The translations under genes and the position numbers were made by a program. Below, piece by piece: positions 46,781 to 54,708 of a stretch of DNA of 54,708 nucleotides. Source of the DNA: Bacilli bacterium (GTDB lineage: Bacteria; Bacillota; Bacilli; Bacillales; Amphibacillaceae); assembly GCA_012838505.1 (NCBI GenBank), contig DUPD01000011.1, forward strand, positions 1 through 54,708, read 5' to 3'. Numbering within the stretch: position 1 is the stretch's first letter; every line of letters begins with the position of its first letter. The notes beneath the pieces are model-generated. The model saw nothing but the letters and a program-made list of their open reading frames with translations. It searched no databases and was not told the DNA's origin.

Positions 46781-46936
46781 ACTACGGACATTTTTTTGAT
46801 TTTAATTGCGATAATATGTCCATAGTCTCGCAACTACGGACTTTTTGCTTTGAAAAATCTGTGATAATGTCCCTAGTGGGGGCGACTACGGACAATTTTC
46901 AACTTAAAAAATGAGAATATGTCCGCAATTAGTCAA
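46781..46936. repeat. Second 52-bp palindrome family (three units)
   Basis: ACTACGGA begins at 46781, 46833 and 46885, 52 bp apart each time. Each unit has conserved arms, ACTACGGACA and (AT)ATGTCC-TAGT, around an AT-rich variable centre, so each can form a hairpin. The sequence is unrelated to that of arrays 1-3. It lies between the ysgA stop and the pheS promoter. Confidence 0.85.
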
Positions 46937-46984
46937 TTAGCTTAGAGATAGATGGTTTAGGTTCTTCAAGCAGGACTTATCTTA

Positions 46985-47725
46985 TCAATTCATTTGCATT
47001 TGATACATCATAATCCCAGCGGCAATACTGACGTTGAGCGATTCGGCTTTTCCGTAGATTGGGATATGCACGAGTAGATCCGATTTCTCAATCAAAGTCT
47101 GATTTACCCCTGAGCCTTCATTACCGACAATTAACGCAACCTGTTCTGGCCATTCAATTGTCTGAACAGGAACGGCTCGCTCCAATGTTGAGGCACAAAT
47201 CGCCAAACCCAATTCCTTTAACTCATCAATCGCCACTTCAAGCGAAGCCTGAATAATTGGAATATGAAAAATTGATCCCTGTGAAGCTCGGATCACTTTA
47301 TCGTTATATAGATCAACCGTACCCTCGCCTAAAATAATCGCGTCAAAACCAGCGGCGTCTGCTGTTCGAATCATTGTACCCAAATTTCCAGGGTCTTGAA
47401 CAGAATCGAGTAATAACAGCCGCTTCTTTTCATAATCTGTCACTGATTTTATTCTAACGATCGCCAAGATTCCTTGCGGTGACTTCGTTTGTGCTAAGTA
47501 TGAAAAAACATGATCACTAACATACTCAACGGTTTGGTTGCTCAAATCAAAATGAGGCTCAAAGTTTGCTTCAATAACAATTGTCTCAAGCTCCCAATCA
47601 CTTTTTAACGCTTCTTCAACAAGGTGTTCTCCTTCAACTATAAAAAGTCCTTGTTCTTTTCGATATTTTCGTTGTTTAAGTTTTGCCCAAGTTTTTATTT
47701 GTTGGTTTTTAACTGAAGTAATCAT
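46985..47725 (-). CDS. ysgA: TrmH-family RNA 2'-O-methyltransferase (YsgA-like)
   Basis: A 246-residue SPOUT enzyme. The N-terminal substrate-binding part (QRKYRKEQGLFIVEGEHLVEEAL) precedes the knotted AdoMet domain with LLLDSVQDPGNLGTMIRTADAAGFDAII near 118, VALIVGNEGSGV near 200 and IPIYGKAESLNVSIAAGIMMY near 222. It probably methylates rRNA or tRNA; the target cannot be told. The second ATG (47725) has AAAGGA at 8 bases. Confidence 0.88.
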   Translation of the reverse strand: MITSVKNQQIKTWAKLKQRKYRKEQGLFIVEGEHLVEEALKSDWELETIVIEANFEPHFDLSNQTVEYVSDHVFSYLAQTKSPQGILAIVRIKSVTDYEKKRLLLLDSVQDPGNLGTMIRTADAAGFDAIILGEGTVDLYNDKVIRASQGSIFHIPIIQASLEVAIDELKELGLAICASTLERAVPVQTIEWPEQVALIVGNEGSGVNQTLIEKSDLLVHIPIYGKAESLNVSIAAGIMMYQMQMN

Positions 47726-47826
47726 TTTTTTCATCCTTTTAACGTTTTCTTAGCTCTATCATACATAGATGGAATAAAGTTGGTCAAACTATTTTTAATG
47801 ATTGAATTTACAAGAGGTGATAAATG

Positions 47827-48045
47827 ATGGATTTAAATTTAAGAAAGGCTATCTTAGCAAATGTAACAGACAACAGTCAAGAAGAATTAGAAGCAACAAT
47901 TGTTGATGCAATTCAAAGTGGAGAAGAAAAAATGTTGCCCGGACTCGGTGTTCTGTTTGAATTGATTTGGCAACAAGCTGATCAAGCAAAGAAAAAGGAT
48001 CTCGTCCAATTGCTTGAAACAGGTGTTCAGCACGCTGGTGCATAA
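47827..48045 (+). CDS. sspI: Small acid-soluble spore protein I
   Basis: A 72-residue protein: [20 protein letters not shown]..., [20 protein letters not shown] and a helical C-terminus. The middle block is nearly invariant in SspI. GAGGTGA lies in front; an adjacent ATG three bases upstream is also possible. It is a minor spore-core protein made in the forespore. The position beside ysgA and pheST matches B. subtilis. Confidence 0.96.
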   Translation: MDLNLRKAILANVTDNSQEELEATIVDAIQSGEEKMLPGLGVLFELIWQQADQAKKKDLVQLLETGVQHAGA

Positions 48046-48055
48046 CTTAATTAAT

Positions 48056-48094
48056 GAAGCACGGCAGATCAATTCGATCCCGTGCTTCCTTTTG
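48056..48094. terminator. Bidirectional terminator after sspI and the aldo-keto reductase gene
   Basis: GAAGCACGG and CCGTGCTTC form the stem around a 15-base loop; CTTTTGTT follows on the plus strand. Confidence 0.8.
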
Positions 48095-48104
48095 TTAGAT
48101 CGTA

Positions 48105-48944
48105 TTAAAATTCTTCATGCTTCAGCGGGTCAAGGTCATTTAAGCGACCATCTGATTTATTGAGACTATTTATTAGCTCAACATCACCTGCTTCAAGTTC
48201 AAAATCAAATATCTCCAAGTTATTAAGCTGACGTTTTGGATTAGCTGACCTTGGAATACTAATTGAATTTAACTGATAATGCCACCTTAAGACGATTTGA
48301 GCAGCAGTACGTCCATACTTATCAGCTAGTTTTTTAATCACTGGTTCTTCAAATAGTTTATTCGCCAGTGCTAACGGACTCCATGATTGAGTCATCACAC
48401 CATTTTCCTCATGCCACTTACGCTGTTCAGCTTGATTAAAGTATGGATGAAGCTCAATTTGGTTGACACTAGGTAAAACACCGGTCTCTTTCTTTAGTCG
48501 CTCAAGATGTTCGGGTAAGAAATTACAGACACCAACCGAACGAATAAGGCCCCATTTTTTCGCATCAAGTAACGCTTGCCACGCTTCAACATACACGTCT
48601 TGTTTCGGATTTGGCCAGTGGATTAAGTAAAGATCATAATAATCCAAGTCAGCACGATAAAGTGATTCCTGAATCGTTTGGATCGCCCGATCACGTTGAT
48701 GAGATCGACCAGGTAATTTAGAGGTAATGAATAAATCTTTTCGTGATACCGAACTCTCTTTAATCCCTTTTCCAACCGCACCTTCATTTTCATAATTATA
48801 AGCTGTATCAAGAAGTCGATAGCCATTATTGATCGCACTTTTAATTGCATTGACACCTCGGAAACCATTTAATGTTGCTGTCCCTAAGCCAATCATAGGT
48901 ATCTCTGTGCCATCATTTAAATAAGTTGTTGGTATTTGAATCAT
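48105..48944 (-). CDS. Aldo/keto reductase
   Basis: A 279-residue NADPH-dependent reductase of the (alpha/beta)8 fold. The catalytic tetrad is visible: Asp in LLDTAYNYENE with Tyr, Lys in FITSKLPG, and His in DLYLIHWPNPK. The NADPH-binding end shows SIPRSANPKRQLNNLEIFDFEL. The substrate (such as methylglyoxal or glyoxal) cannot be told. GGAGG lies before the ATG. It is convergent with sspI. Confidence 0.92.
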   Translation of the reverse strand: MIQIPTTYLNDGTEIPMIGLGTATLNGFRGVNAIKSAINNGYRLLDTAYNYENEGAVGKGIKESSVSRKDLFITSKLPGRSHQRDRAIQTIQESLYRADLDYYDLYLIHWPNPKQDVYVEAWQALLDAKKWGLIRSVGVCNFLPEHLERLKKETGVLPSVNQIELHPYFNQAEQRKWHEENGVMTQSWSPLALANKLFEEPVIKKLADKYGRTAAQIVLRWHYQLNSISIPRSANPKRQLNNLEIFDFELEAGDVELINSLNKSDGRLNDLDPLKHEEF

Positions 48945-49104
48945 CTTTATCCTCCTTTTAGTTTCTATCCTTAGTATACCTTGTTCCTTTAAAAAGGAAC
49001 ATAAAAAGCCGATTCAGATCATTTGATATGCAACTGAATGTTGCCTTTTGTCAAAGCTTGACTTAAAATAGAGATTAATAGAGTGTTTTGCAAGGAGAGT
49101 CTTT

Positions 49105-49713
49105 ATGGATATTCGGACATTACAAACTTTAATTCAAACACATACAATTCAAAGTTTTTTACCGACAAACCAAAGTGACAATCGTCATTCTTTTAATCAA
49201 TTATTTTTACAAAATTTCAATCAACCAACTAACATGGCTACGCAGTCAACAATGTCAATTCGAGAAATTTTACATGGTCGCCCATCGATTCTCGAACAAA
49301 CTGCTGCGATTGCCACACCGATTGAAGCGAATTTGTCGAAAGACTTGAACACAATTATTAAAGAAGCAGCGTCGACATACCAGATCGATGAAAAATTGAT
49401 CCGCTCCGTTATTCAAGCGGAATCTAATTTTAACCAATATGCAGTCAGTCATGCCGGTGCTCAAGGCTACATGCAACTGATGCCAGGCACGGCAAGAGGT
49501 CTTGGTGTGACCAATTCATTTGACGCGAGACAAAATATTTTTGGTGGCACAAAGTATTTGCGACAAATGCTCAACCGTTATGATGGCAATACAACTTTAG
49601 CATTGGCTGCTTATAATGCTGGGCCAGGTAATGTTGATAAATATAACGGCATCCCACCATTTAAAGAAACACAAAATTACGTTAAAAAAGTTATTGGACA
49701 ATATCGTGGATAA
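49105..49713 (+). CDS. Lytic transglycosylase (SLT domain, YjbJ/CwlQ-like)
   Basis: A 202-residue protein with a polar N-terminal 80 residues and a C-terminal SLT domain: [19 protein letters not shown] holds the catalytic Glu (about residue 113), then [31 protein letters not shown] and [13 protein letters not shown]. No signal peptide is evident, as in B. subtilis CwlQ. It cleaves the glycan strand of peptidoglycan. AAGGAGAG precedes the ATG. Confidence 0.92.
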   Translation: MDIRTLQTLIQTHTIQSFLPTNQSDNRHSFNQLFLQNFNQPTNMATQSTMSIREILHGRPSILEQTAAIATPIEANLSKDLNTIIKEAASTYQIDEKLIRSVIQAESNFNQYAVSHAGAQGYMQLMPGTARGLGVTNSFDARQNIFGGTKYLRQMLNRYDGNTTLALAAYNAGPGNVDKYNGIPPFKETQNYVKKVIGQYRG

Positions 49714-49716
49714 ATT

Positions 49717-49752
49717 AAAAATGCTTGGTCAGCTGTGACCAAGCATTTTTTA
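49717..49752 (+). terminator. Terminator after the lytic transglycosylase gene
   Basis: The stem AAAATGCTTGGTCA/TGACCAAGCATTTT has a small loop and T-run; it also serves the opposite strand. Confidence 0.88.
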
Positions 49753-49759
49753 CATTTAT

Positions 49760-50124
49760 TTATCTTTCTTCCCACGCATAAGGCAAGATAAAGCCATCAT
49801 ATTTTGATTCAGATGTGATAAAGTCTTCAAATGCTTCTGATTCATAAGCAGCTTTAACATCTTGAGCCCACTGGCTGTCGAGCTCACTCGCTAAAATTGA
49901 CACGATCACACGATGCTCTCTCGGTGTATCTTCAATCGCCAGCCCATCCGCAATCCGCATCCCAGCATCAGCAATATAGTTGCCATTAATAATCCCAAAA
50001 TCAACATCTGGCAAAGAAACTAAAATTTGAGCAGGATCTAATATTTGAAAATCAATTTCATTTAATGCGTGAATTTTAGTGTTTTTAAGTTGATATGTTT
50101 ATCAACACCTTCAAATTTAATCAT
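49760..50124 (-). pseudogene. metN'-'metQ deletion scar (methionine ABC transporter)
   Basis: The ATG at 50124, with GGTGA upstream, reads MIKFEGVD, then after loss of one base TYQLKNTKIHALNEIDFQI, which matches the N-terminus of the MetN ATPase. It joins directly to LDPAQILVSLPDVDFGIING, then NYIADAGM and the C-terminal end of the substrate-binding lipoprotein MetQ. So the middle of a metN-metP-metQ operon has been lost, and a frameshift has followed. The 365-base length is not a multiple of three. No SAM riboswitch is seen upstream. Confidence 0.75.
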
Positions 50125-50261
50125 TAACATCACCCACCTTTTTAGTCGCTCCATAATACCGACTTATTTTATCTGAATAGTTCGTTTAGTGATAAAGCAT
50201 TTTCTTGAAATATGCAATAGCTTTTTGCATATTTGAGTCATTTGCCTAGTATTTCCGCATA

Positions 50262-50295
50262 ATAAAACCCCTAGGAGCGCTTACTCTTAGGGGTT
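50262..50295 (-). terminator. Terminator after ysdC
   Basis: AACCCCTA and TAGGGGTT pair around GAGTAAGCGCTCC; a short TTTTATTAT run follows on the minus strand. Confidence 0.8.
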
Positions 50296-50312
50296 GCTGA
50301 CTGTCTATTTAA

Positions 50313-51389
50313 TTAATCATAGGTAATTTCATGCACTGTATCTTTATCTAATTGCTTAATCACTTCAACAATCAACTTAACTGCATGATCAAAATCATCT
50401 TCGTGAATAATTCCTGCATGTGAATGAATATATCGTGTTGCGATTCCAATTGATAATGCAGGCACACCATTAGCTGTTAAATGAATCGATCCACTATCTG
50501 TTCCGCCGGCTGCAATCGATGCATACTGGTAAGGAATCTCGTTATCTTCAGCTGTTTTCAAAACAAAATCACGTAAGCCTTTGTGTGAAACCATTGATGC
50601 ATCGTAAATGATGATTTGTGGCCCCTCACCAATTTTACTATCAGCATCAGTAGGAGAAATACCTGGTGTATCTCCAGCAATACCTGTATCAACTGCAAAA
50701 CCGATAGCTGGCTCAATCATGTGTGTTGACGTTTTTGCACCACGTAAGCCAACTTCCTCTTGAACCGTTCCAACACCATAAACAACGTTAGGATGATCGA
50801 CATCTTCTAATTGTTTTAACACTTCAATCGCGATTGCACAACCAATTCGGTTATCCCATGCTTTAGCAAGTAAGAGCTTTTCATTTTTCATCGGTTGGAA
50901 TTCAAAATAAGGTACGACAGAGTCACCTGGTCTCACACCAAATGATTCAGCTTCTTCTTTGCTTGTTGCACCAATATCGATAAACATATCTTTAATCTCA
51001 TATGGCTTCGTTCGTGCAGCTGCCGGCATAATATGTGGCGGTTTTGAACCAATCACACCAACCAGGTCACCTTTTTCAGTACAAACTGTCACGCGTTGGG
51101 CAAGCATCACTTGACTCCACCAACCACCAATTGTTTGAAAATATAAAAAGCCATTTTTATCTATTCGAGTGATCATTAAACCAATCTCATCTAAATGCCC
51201 TGCAACCATCACTTTAGGACCATCTTCTTGACCAACCTTCTTGGCAATCAAACTCCCTAAATTATCAGTAAAAACCTCAGTCGCATACGGTGAAATATAT
51301 TTTTTCATCACCTCACGCGCTTCTTTTTCATTACCGGAAATCCCTTTTGCTTCTGTTAATTCCTTAAACATCATTAATTTTTCATTCAT
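50313..51389 (-). CDS. ysdC: M42-family metallo-aminopeptidase (YsdC)
   Basis: A 358-residue binuclear zinc peptidase of the PepA/FrvX/YsdC family that forms tetrahedral oligomers. Zinc ligands and catalytic residues appear in order: AGHLDEIGL near residue 65, AKAWDNRIG near 175, [10 protein letters not shown] near 208, [11 protein letters not shown] near 228 and the late HSHAG near 318. The ATG at 51389 has AAGGAGG upstream; a longer upstream frame is not supported. Confidence 0.95.
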   Translation of the reverse strand: MNEKLMMFKELTEAKGISGNEKEAREVMKKYISPYATEVFTDNLGSLIAKKVGQEDGPKVMVAGHLDEIGLMITRIDKNGFLYFQTIGGWWSQVMLAQRVTVCTEKGDLVGVIGSKPPHIMPAAARTKPYEIKDMFIDIGATSKEEAESFGVRPGDSVVPYFEFQPMKNEKLLLAKAWDNRIGCAIAIEVLKQLEDVDHPNVVYGVGTVQEEVGLRGAKTSTHMIEPAIGFAVDTGIAGDTPGISPTDADSKIGEGPQIIIYDASMVSHKGLRDFVLKTAEDNEIPYQYASIAAGGTDSGSIHLTANGVPALSIGIATRYIHSHAGIIHEDDFDHAVKLIVEVIKQLDKDTVHEITYD

Positions 51390-51500
51390 TATGTATGACC
51401 TCCTTATCTTCTTATTATAACGAATTTTTTGCAAAATAGACAGAATACCGATTAACATCTATTCGTACTCTCATTCACCTAAGTTTCCGCCAGTGAGGGA

Positions 51501-51522
51501 ACGATTAGTCTCTGTTCGTTAG
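51501..51522 (+). repeat. Solitary degenerate core of the 52-bp palindrome family
   Basis: ACGATTAG, six bases, then TTCGTTAG matches the hairpin core of the arrays (ACGATTAG-CTCCTA-TTCGTTAG) at 18 or more of 22 positions. It is a single copy between dut and ysdC. Confidence 0.55.
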
Positions 51523-51564
51523 CTTTCGAACTCACTTAATCATATTTACTGTAAATCTATAACA

Positions 51565-51599
51565 AAAAAAGACGAGTACAATTTAATCCTGCTCGTCTA
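51565..51599 (-). terminator. Terminator after dut
   Basis: AGACGAG and CTCGTCT form the stem and seven Ts follow on the minus strand. Confidence 0.88.
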
Positions 51600-51610
51600 A
51601 GACTCTCAAT

Positions 51611-52057
51611 TTATTTTGTTCCCGACTTACCTGATGAGCCAAACCCACCTTCGTCTCTCTCCGTTTCAGACAACTCATCAGCCTGAACGAGGTCGACAGT
51701 TAAAACAGAGGCAATCACCATTTGAGCAATTCGCATATCTTTATCAACTTTAAAATCTTCTTTTCCATGGTTAATTAAAATTACTTTAATCTCACCTCTA
51801 TAGCCCTCATCAATCGTTCCCGGACTATTCAAGACTGTAATTGAATGCTTTAAAGCAAGACCGCTTCTTGGTCTAATTTGTGCTTCTGTCCCTTTTGGTA
51901 ATTCAATTTGTAATCCCGTTGCTACCAACGCTGTTTCTCCAGGCTTGATGATCTTTTCCTCAACAGAATATAAGTCAAGACCTGCATCGCCTTCATTTGC
52001 ACGGTATGGTAATTTCGCATCTTCATGGATCAATTTAATAATCAATTTTTCAGCCAT
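51611..52057 (-). CDS. dut: Deoxyuridine 5'-triphosphate nucleotidohydrolase (dUTPase)
   Basis: A 148-residue trimeric dUTPase with all five motifs: [38 protein letters not shown], and the C-terminal [10 protein letters not shown]. It converts dUTP to dUMP, keeping uracil out of DNA. GAGG lies before the ATG. It is a single gene between ysdC and a VTT-domain gene, outside the usual syntenic set. Confidence 0.96.
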   Translation of the reverse strand: MAEKLIIKLIHEDAKLPYRANEGDAGLDLYSVEEKIIKPGETALVATGLQIELPKGTEAQIRPRSGLALKHSITVLNSPGTIDEGYRGEIKVILINHGKEDFKVDKDMRIAQMVIASVLTVDLVQADELSETERDEGGFGSSGKSGTK

Positions 52058-52102
52058 TTGAACCCCTCTTTTATTAAAAATTTCCTCACCTTAATAATTA
52101 GA

Positions 52103-52666
52103 TTATCTTAAAAATTCGCACACACTGACGCGATCGGATTTTTTTCGTGACAAAAATAATAATATGATTAAACTCGCAAGCATCGCTACAGATGCGATCG
52201 GTGAAAAATTAACAACTGATTGACCGATTGTTGTATAGATAACGGCCATGGGTATCACTGTATAAAAAGATGCGCTCAAATAAGAACGTAGGTCCTCGCT
52301 CGATTCATAAATTAAGAAAGATAATAAATGATAATGGATAAATGGGATCATTCTTAAGATCGTGATTTGACCAGTCGACAAATGTTTGTCATTTGTTTTT
52401 ATTTTAGCCTTCATTTTAATTAAACGTTTTGTCATCGACGGCATTTTTTCGGCTAAACCGTAAAAAATGATACTCGATAATAATAGACCAATAATTGATA
52501 GGATAATACCTGGAATGACACCAAAAATCATGCCACCTGCAATACAAATTGCAACCACAGGGATGAAGAAAAGCGATCGAATGCCATGAAGTATAATAAA
52601 TAACATTGGAGCAAGTATTATATGAGTGTCTCTTAATACTTCAATATACTGTTCGATTTGTTCCAA
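52103..52666 (-). CDS. VTT/DedA-type membrane protein
   Basis: A 187-residue protein with five or six membrane segments. The block FFIPVVAICIAGGMIFGVIPGIILSIIGLLLSS, written here in pieces as FFIPVVAICIAGG and IFGVIPGIILS, and the later ILRMIPFIHYHLLSFL are typical of the SNARE-associated/TVP38 (VTT) family. These proteins may act as lipid scramblases or in membrane homeostasis. The start is TTG with GGGGG upstream. The exact role is unknown. Confidence 0.8.
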   Translation of the reverse strand: MEQIEQYIEVLRDTHIILAPMLFIILHGIRSLFFIPVVAICIAGGMIFGVIPGIILSIIGLLLSSIIFYGLAEKMPSMTKRLIKMKAKIKTNDKHLSTGQITILRMIPFIHYHLLSFLIYESSEDLRSYLSASFYTVIPMAVIYTTIGQSVVNFSPIASVAMLASLIILLFLSRKKSDRVSVCEFLR

Positions 52667-52725
52667 TTCTTTTTGGCCCCCTCTCTCTTTAGGTTAACCT
52701 TATGAAAATGGTTTAACAATTATGC

Positions 52726-52995
52726 TCAGTTAGAAATTATTATAACATAAATTACACCTAAAGTTTGAGCCAAAACTAATAGTGGCAAACCGACTCTAAA
52801 TGATAAGTGCTTTGTTTTATGACGAAACAAAAACATGCCAATCAATGTACCTAATGAACCACCGATTACACTAGTTGACCAAATTGTTGCCTCTGAAATC
52901 CGCCATTTTCTTTGTCTGGCGCGATTTTTATCTATTTTCATCATTAATAAACCAATGATATTTATTAAAATTGCGTATATGATCCACTTTTCCAT
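52726..52995 (-). CDS. ysdA: DUF1294 membrane protein YsdA
   Basis: An 89-residue protein with three membrane segments. The motif MMKIDKNRARQRKWRISEATIW, given here as KIDKNRARQRKWRIS, followed by GGSLGTLIGMFLFRHKTKH is typical of DUF1294. Its place after rplT matches B. subtilis ysdA. No function is known to me. Confidence 0.9.
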   Translation of the reverse strand: MEKWIIYAILINIIGLLMMKIDKNRARQRKWRISEATIWSTSVIGGSLGTLIGMFLFRHKTKHLSFRVGLPLLVLAQTLGVIYVIIISN

Positions 52996-53036
52996 TCAGA
53001 TCCCCATTCTTCTGTGACTTATTTTTTGCTAAAAAT

Positions 53037-53071
53037 AAAAGAGTTGTCTCTTTAAATAAGAAAACAACTCT
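53037..53071 (-). terminator. Terminator of the infC-rpmI-rplT operon
   Basis: AGAGTTGT and ACAACTCT form the stem, with a TC/GA inner pair and a TTTTATTTTT tail on the minus strand. Confidence 0.88.
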
Positions 53072-53083
53072 AGAATTTAATGA

Positions 53084-53443
53084 TTATTTGTTTAATGCTG
53101 CTTTAGCTTGGTCAGTTAACTTTGCAAAAGCGTCTGCATCTGAGATAGCTAATTCAGCAAGCATCTTACGGTTTACTTCGATGCCAGCTAATTTCAAACC
53201 GTGCATTAGACGGCTATATGAAATGTCATTCATACGTGCAGCAGCATTAATACGTGCGATCCATAGTTGACGGAAATCACGTTTTCTTTGCTTACGATCA
53301 CGGTATGCGTATTGACCTGATTTGATTACTTGTTGTTTCGCCGTTTTAAATAGGGCATGTTTTGAACCATAATAACCTTTAGCTAATTTTAATATGCGTT
53401 TACGACGCTTGCGTGTAACTGTTCCACCTTTAACACGTGCCAT
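53084..53443 (-). CDS. rplT: 50S ribosomal protein L20
   Basis: A 119-residue basic protein starting [20 protein letters not shown], with the conserved [17 protein letters not shown] and [12 protein letters not shown]. It is needed early in 50S assembly and in Bacilli represses its own operon by binding the infC leader. It is the last gene of the operon. Confidence 0.98.
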   Translation of the reverse strand: MARVKGGTVTRKRRKRILKLAKGYYGSKHALFKTAKQQVIKSGQYAYRDRKQRKRDFRQLWIARINAAARMNDISYSRLMHGLKLAGIEVNRKMLAELAISDADAFAKLTDQAKAALNK

Positions 53444-53485
53444 AATAATTCCCTCCTAGATATAACCTAACACCAACATTATCTA

Positions 53486-53680
53486 TTATCTTGGTATCAT
53501 TTGATCGATGCGTTTTTGATCGCCTTTTGAAACGATTGCACCTTTACGTAGTTTTCTTTTTTGTTTTTGTGATTTATTTGCAAATAAGTGACTTGTATAA
53601 CCTTGAGCACGTTTTAGCTTTCCAGAAGCTGTTCTCTTGAAACGTTTTTGCGTGCCCTTATGTGTTTTCATTTTTGGCAT
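53486..53680 (-). CDS. rpmI: 50S ribosomal protein L35
   Basis: A 64-residue basic protein ([20 protein letters not shown]...). Motifs KMKTHKG and [10 protein letters not shown] are diagnostic. GGAGG lies before the ATG. It lies between infC and rplT as in nearly all bacteria. Confidence 0.98.
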   Translation of the reverse strand: MPKMKTHKGTQKRFKRTASGKLKRAQGYTSHLFANKSQKQKRKLRKGAIVSKGDQKRIDQMIPR

Positions 53681-53713
53681 AGTTGTTCCTCCTTAAAACA
53701 TCTAAAATAAAAC

Positions 53714-54229
53714 TTATTTTTCAATAGTTGGTGCGAGCATTAAGAACATGCTGCGACCTTCCATTTTCGGTTTTTGTTCAACAGTTGAAATGTCATTACA
53801 TTCTTCAGCCATACGTTCAAGTACATCACGACCAAGATCTTTATGCGTGATTGCACGTCCGCGGAAACGGATTGATACTTTAACTTTATCCCCTTTTTCC
53901 AAGAACTTACGTGCATTCCGAAGCTTTGTATTGAAATCATGATCTTCAATACCCGGGCTCAAACGAACCTCTTTAATATTAATGACCTTTTGCTTCTTAC
54001 GTGCTTCTTTTTCTTTCTTCTGTTGTTCAAAACGATATTTCCCATAGTCCATAATCCGACATACAGGTGGCTTTGCATTTGCTGCAACAAGAACTAAATC
54101 TAAATTACGAGTTGCCGCAATTTCTAAAGCCTCTTGACGAGATTTAACACCTAGTTGATCCCCATTTGAATCAATTAATCGAACTTCACGTGCGCGAATC
54201 CCCTCATTAACGTTCATTTCTTTGCTAAT
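53714..54229 (-). CDS. infC: Translation initiation factor IF-3 with an AUU start
   Basis: Read from ATT at 54229 the product has 171 residues, begins [20 protein letters not shown] and carries both IF-3 domains joined by the EKEARKKQK linker (about residue 80-90). GGAGG lies 9 bases before this ATT but only 3 bases before the in-frame ATG at 54235, so the ATT is the better start. An AUU start on infC is known and lets IF-3 repress its own translation. Upstream codons to 54274 precede the ribosome site and are not coding. Confidence 0.93.
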   Translation of the reverse strand: MSKEMNVNEGIRAREVRLIDSNGDQLGVKSRQEALEIAATRNLDLVLVAANAKPPVCRIMDYGKYRFEQQKKEKEARKKQKVINIKEVRLSPGIEDHDFNTKLRNARKFLEKGDKVKVSIRFRGRAITHKDLGRDVLERMAEECNDISTVEQKPKMEGRSMFLMLAPTIEK

Positions 54230-54235
54230 AGCCAT

Positions 54236-54540
54236 CCACCTCCAAAATATTTTAAAGCGTGTGATGATTGACAATGAATTAAAGTGAAATCATCCGACCG
54301 TTTTGATAAGATCATCTGATAAAATTATGTATCATAGGTTTGATACACATCATGTTGGTAAACACGTACCCCTTTTATTTGAAATTGTTCAAATAAAAAA
54401 AGTGTCGGCACTCATGCACCCACACTTATCCTGTTTAATCAGAATAATAATTGTTAAATGACCTGGCAACATCATGAGTCGATCAGGCGAGAAGCGGGTG
54501 CCTCTACTTGTCAATTGATCATATTTAATTTCACACTCAA
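54236..54540 (-). promoter_or_regulatory. infC leader with attenuator (L20-type autoregulatory leader)
   Basis: A terminator hairpin AAGTGTGGGTGC-ATGA-GTGCCGACACTT (54399-54426, pairs allowing G-U and one mismatch) is followed by seven Ts. Upstream, GCACCCGC (54501-54494) is complementary to GTGGGTGC in the terminator's 5' arm, so an antiterminator could form instead. This layout, before infC-rpmI-rplT, fits the L20 leader known from Bacillaceae; the L20 binding site itself I could not define. Confidence 0.85.
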
Positions 54541-54542
54541 TC

Positions 54543-54571
54543 ATAATACCACTTCATCTATCTCTTGTCAA
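54543..54571 (-). promoter_or_regulatory. infC operon promoter
   Basis: TTGACA and TATTAT are separated by exactly 17 bases, placing the RNA start about 300 bases before infC. Past this, to the window's end, a lone TATAAT on the plus strand (54686-54691) may belong to a divergent gene outside the window. Confidence 0.85.
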
Positions 54572-54708
54572 CTTATTTTTACTTGAGTTTCCGTATTTTT
54601 ATCCACAATCTATTAATTCCATCATTTAGCTATCCACAACTTTAAAGAAATGGCTAAAAATAAGGAATCCTTTCCCTTTGTTTGGTATAATTAAAGTATC
54701 AACAAATA

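Noticed and set aside
50125-50262. SAM riboswitch upstream of the metN/metQ scar
   Set aside because: A methionine transporter gene could have one, but no S-box motifs (such as the conserved core helices and terminator) are visible in the gap.

Overview
The window is a low-GC Firmicutes chromosome segment from an endospore-forming member of the Bacillaceae. The gene order follows the Bacillus subtilis infC-to-comC region: infC-rpmI-rplT-ysdA, ysdC, pheST-ysgA-sspI, rnhC-zapA-cvpA-polX-mutS2-trxA-uvrC-yslB-gerE-marR-murI-gerM-rph-rdgB-ysnB, tig-clpX-lon-engB, spoVID, valS-folC-comC. Spore genes are present (gerE, gerM, spoVID, sspH, sspI). Several blocks found at these junctions in B. subtilis are missing: hemAXCDBL between engB and spoVID, sdhCAB between yslB and gerE, the etf/fatty-acid block between mutS2 and trxA, and lonB. 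This suggests a spore former without a haem-based respiratory chain, such as Amphibacillus or a close relative. That assignment is an inference.

Region by region. 1-7.6 kb: a type IV pilus operon on the minus strand (pilB-pilT-pilC, pilA, pilD/comC, pilM-pilN-pilO, the last running off the window). pilA has its own promoter and a leader matching the class II cyclic-di-GMP riboswitch. 7.6-12.6 kb: folC, an intergenic palindrome, a GGDEF remnant, and valS with its T-box. 12.6-22.7 kb: a shortened spoVID, engB, lon, clpX, tig, ysoA and sspH. 23.5-31.5 kb: a NERD protein, two tRNAs, a phage-type holin, ysnB-rdgB-rph, gerM (frameshifted in its signal peptide), murI-marR, a lipoprotein and gerE. 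31.7-40.6 kb: DNA repair, redox and division genes. 40.7-42.5 kb: a decayed accessory island. 42.9-54.7 kb: pheST with a T-box, ysgA, sspI, a metN/metQ deletion scar, ysdC, dut, ysdA and the infC-rpmI-rplT operon with an attenuator-type leader and an AUU start.

The most unusual feature is a set of three intergenic arrays (14.8, 22.9 and 42.5 kb) built from one 52-bp unit. Each unit contains a 35-nt hairpin-forming palindrome, and the period is exactly 52 bp in every array. All three lie between the 3' ends of convergent genes. A fourth locus, upstream of the pheS promoter, holds three copies of a different palindrome, also at exactly 52 bp. A fixed 52-bp spacing is close to five turns of B-DNA, so binding by a protein on one face of the helix is a reasonable hypothesis. 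I do not recognise the family.

Decayed genes are frequent: msrA, an NTF2-like gene, metN/metQ, a GGDEF gene, a small spore-protein-like gene and gerM. Most carry single-base frameshifts. The housekeeping genes are intact, so real decay is likelier than poor sequence, although the gerM lesion sits in a homopolymer and needs checking.
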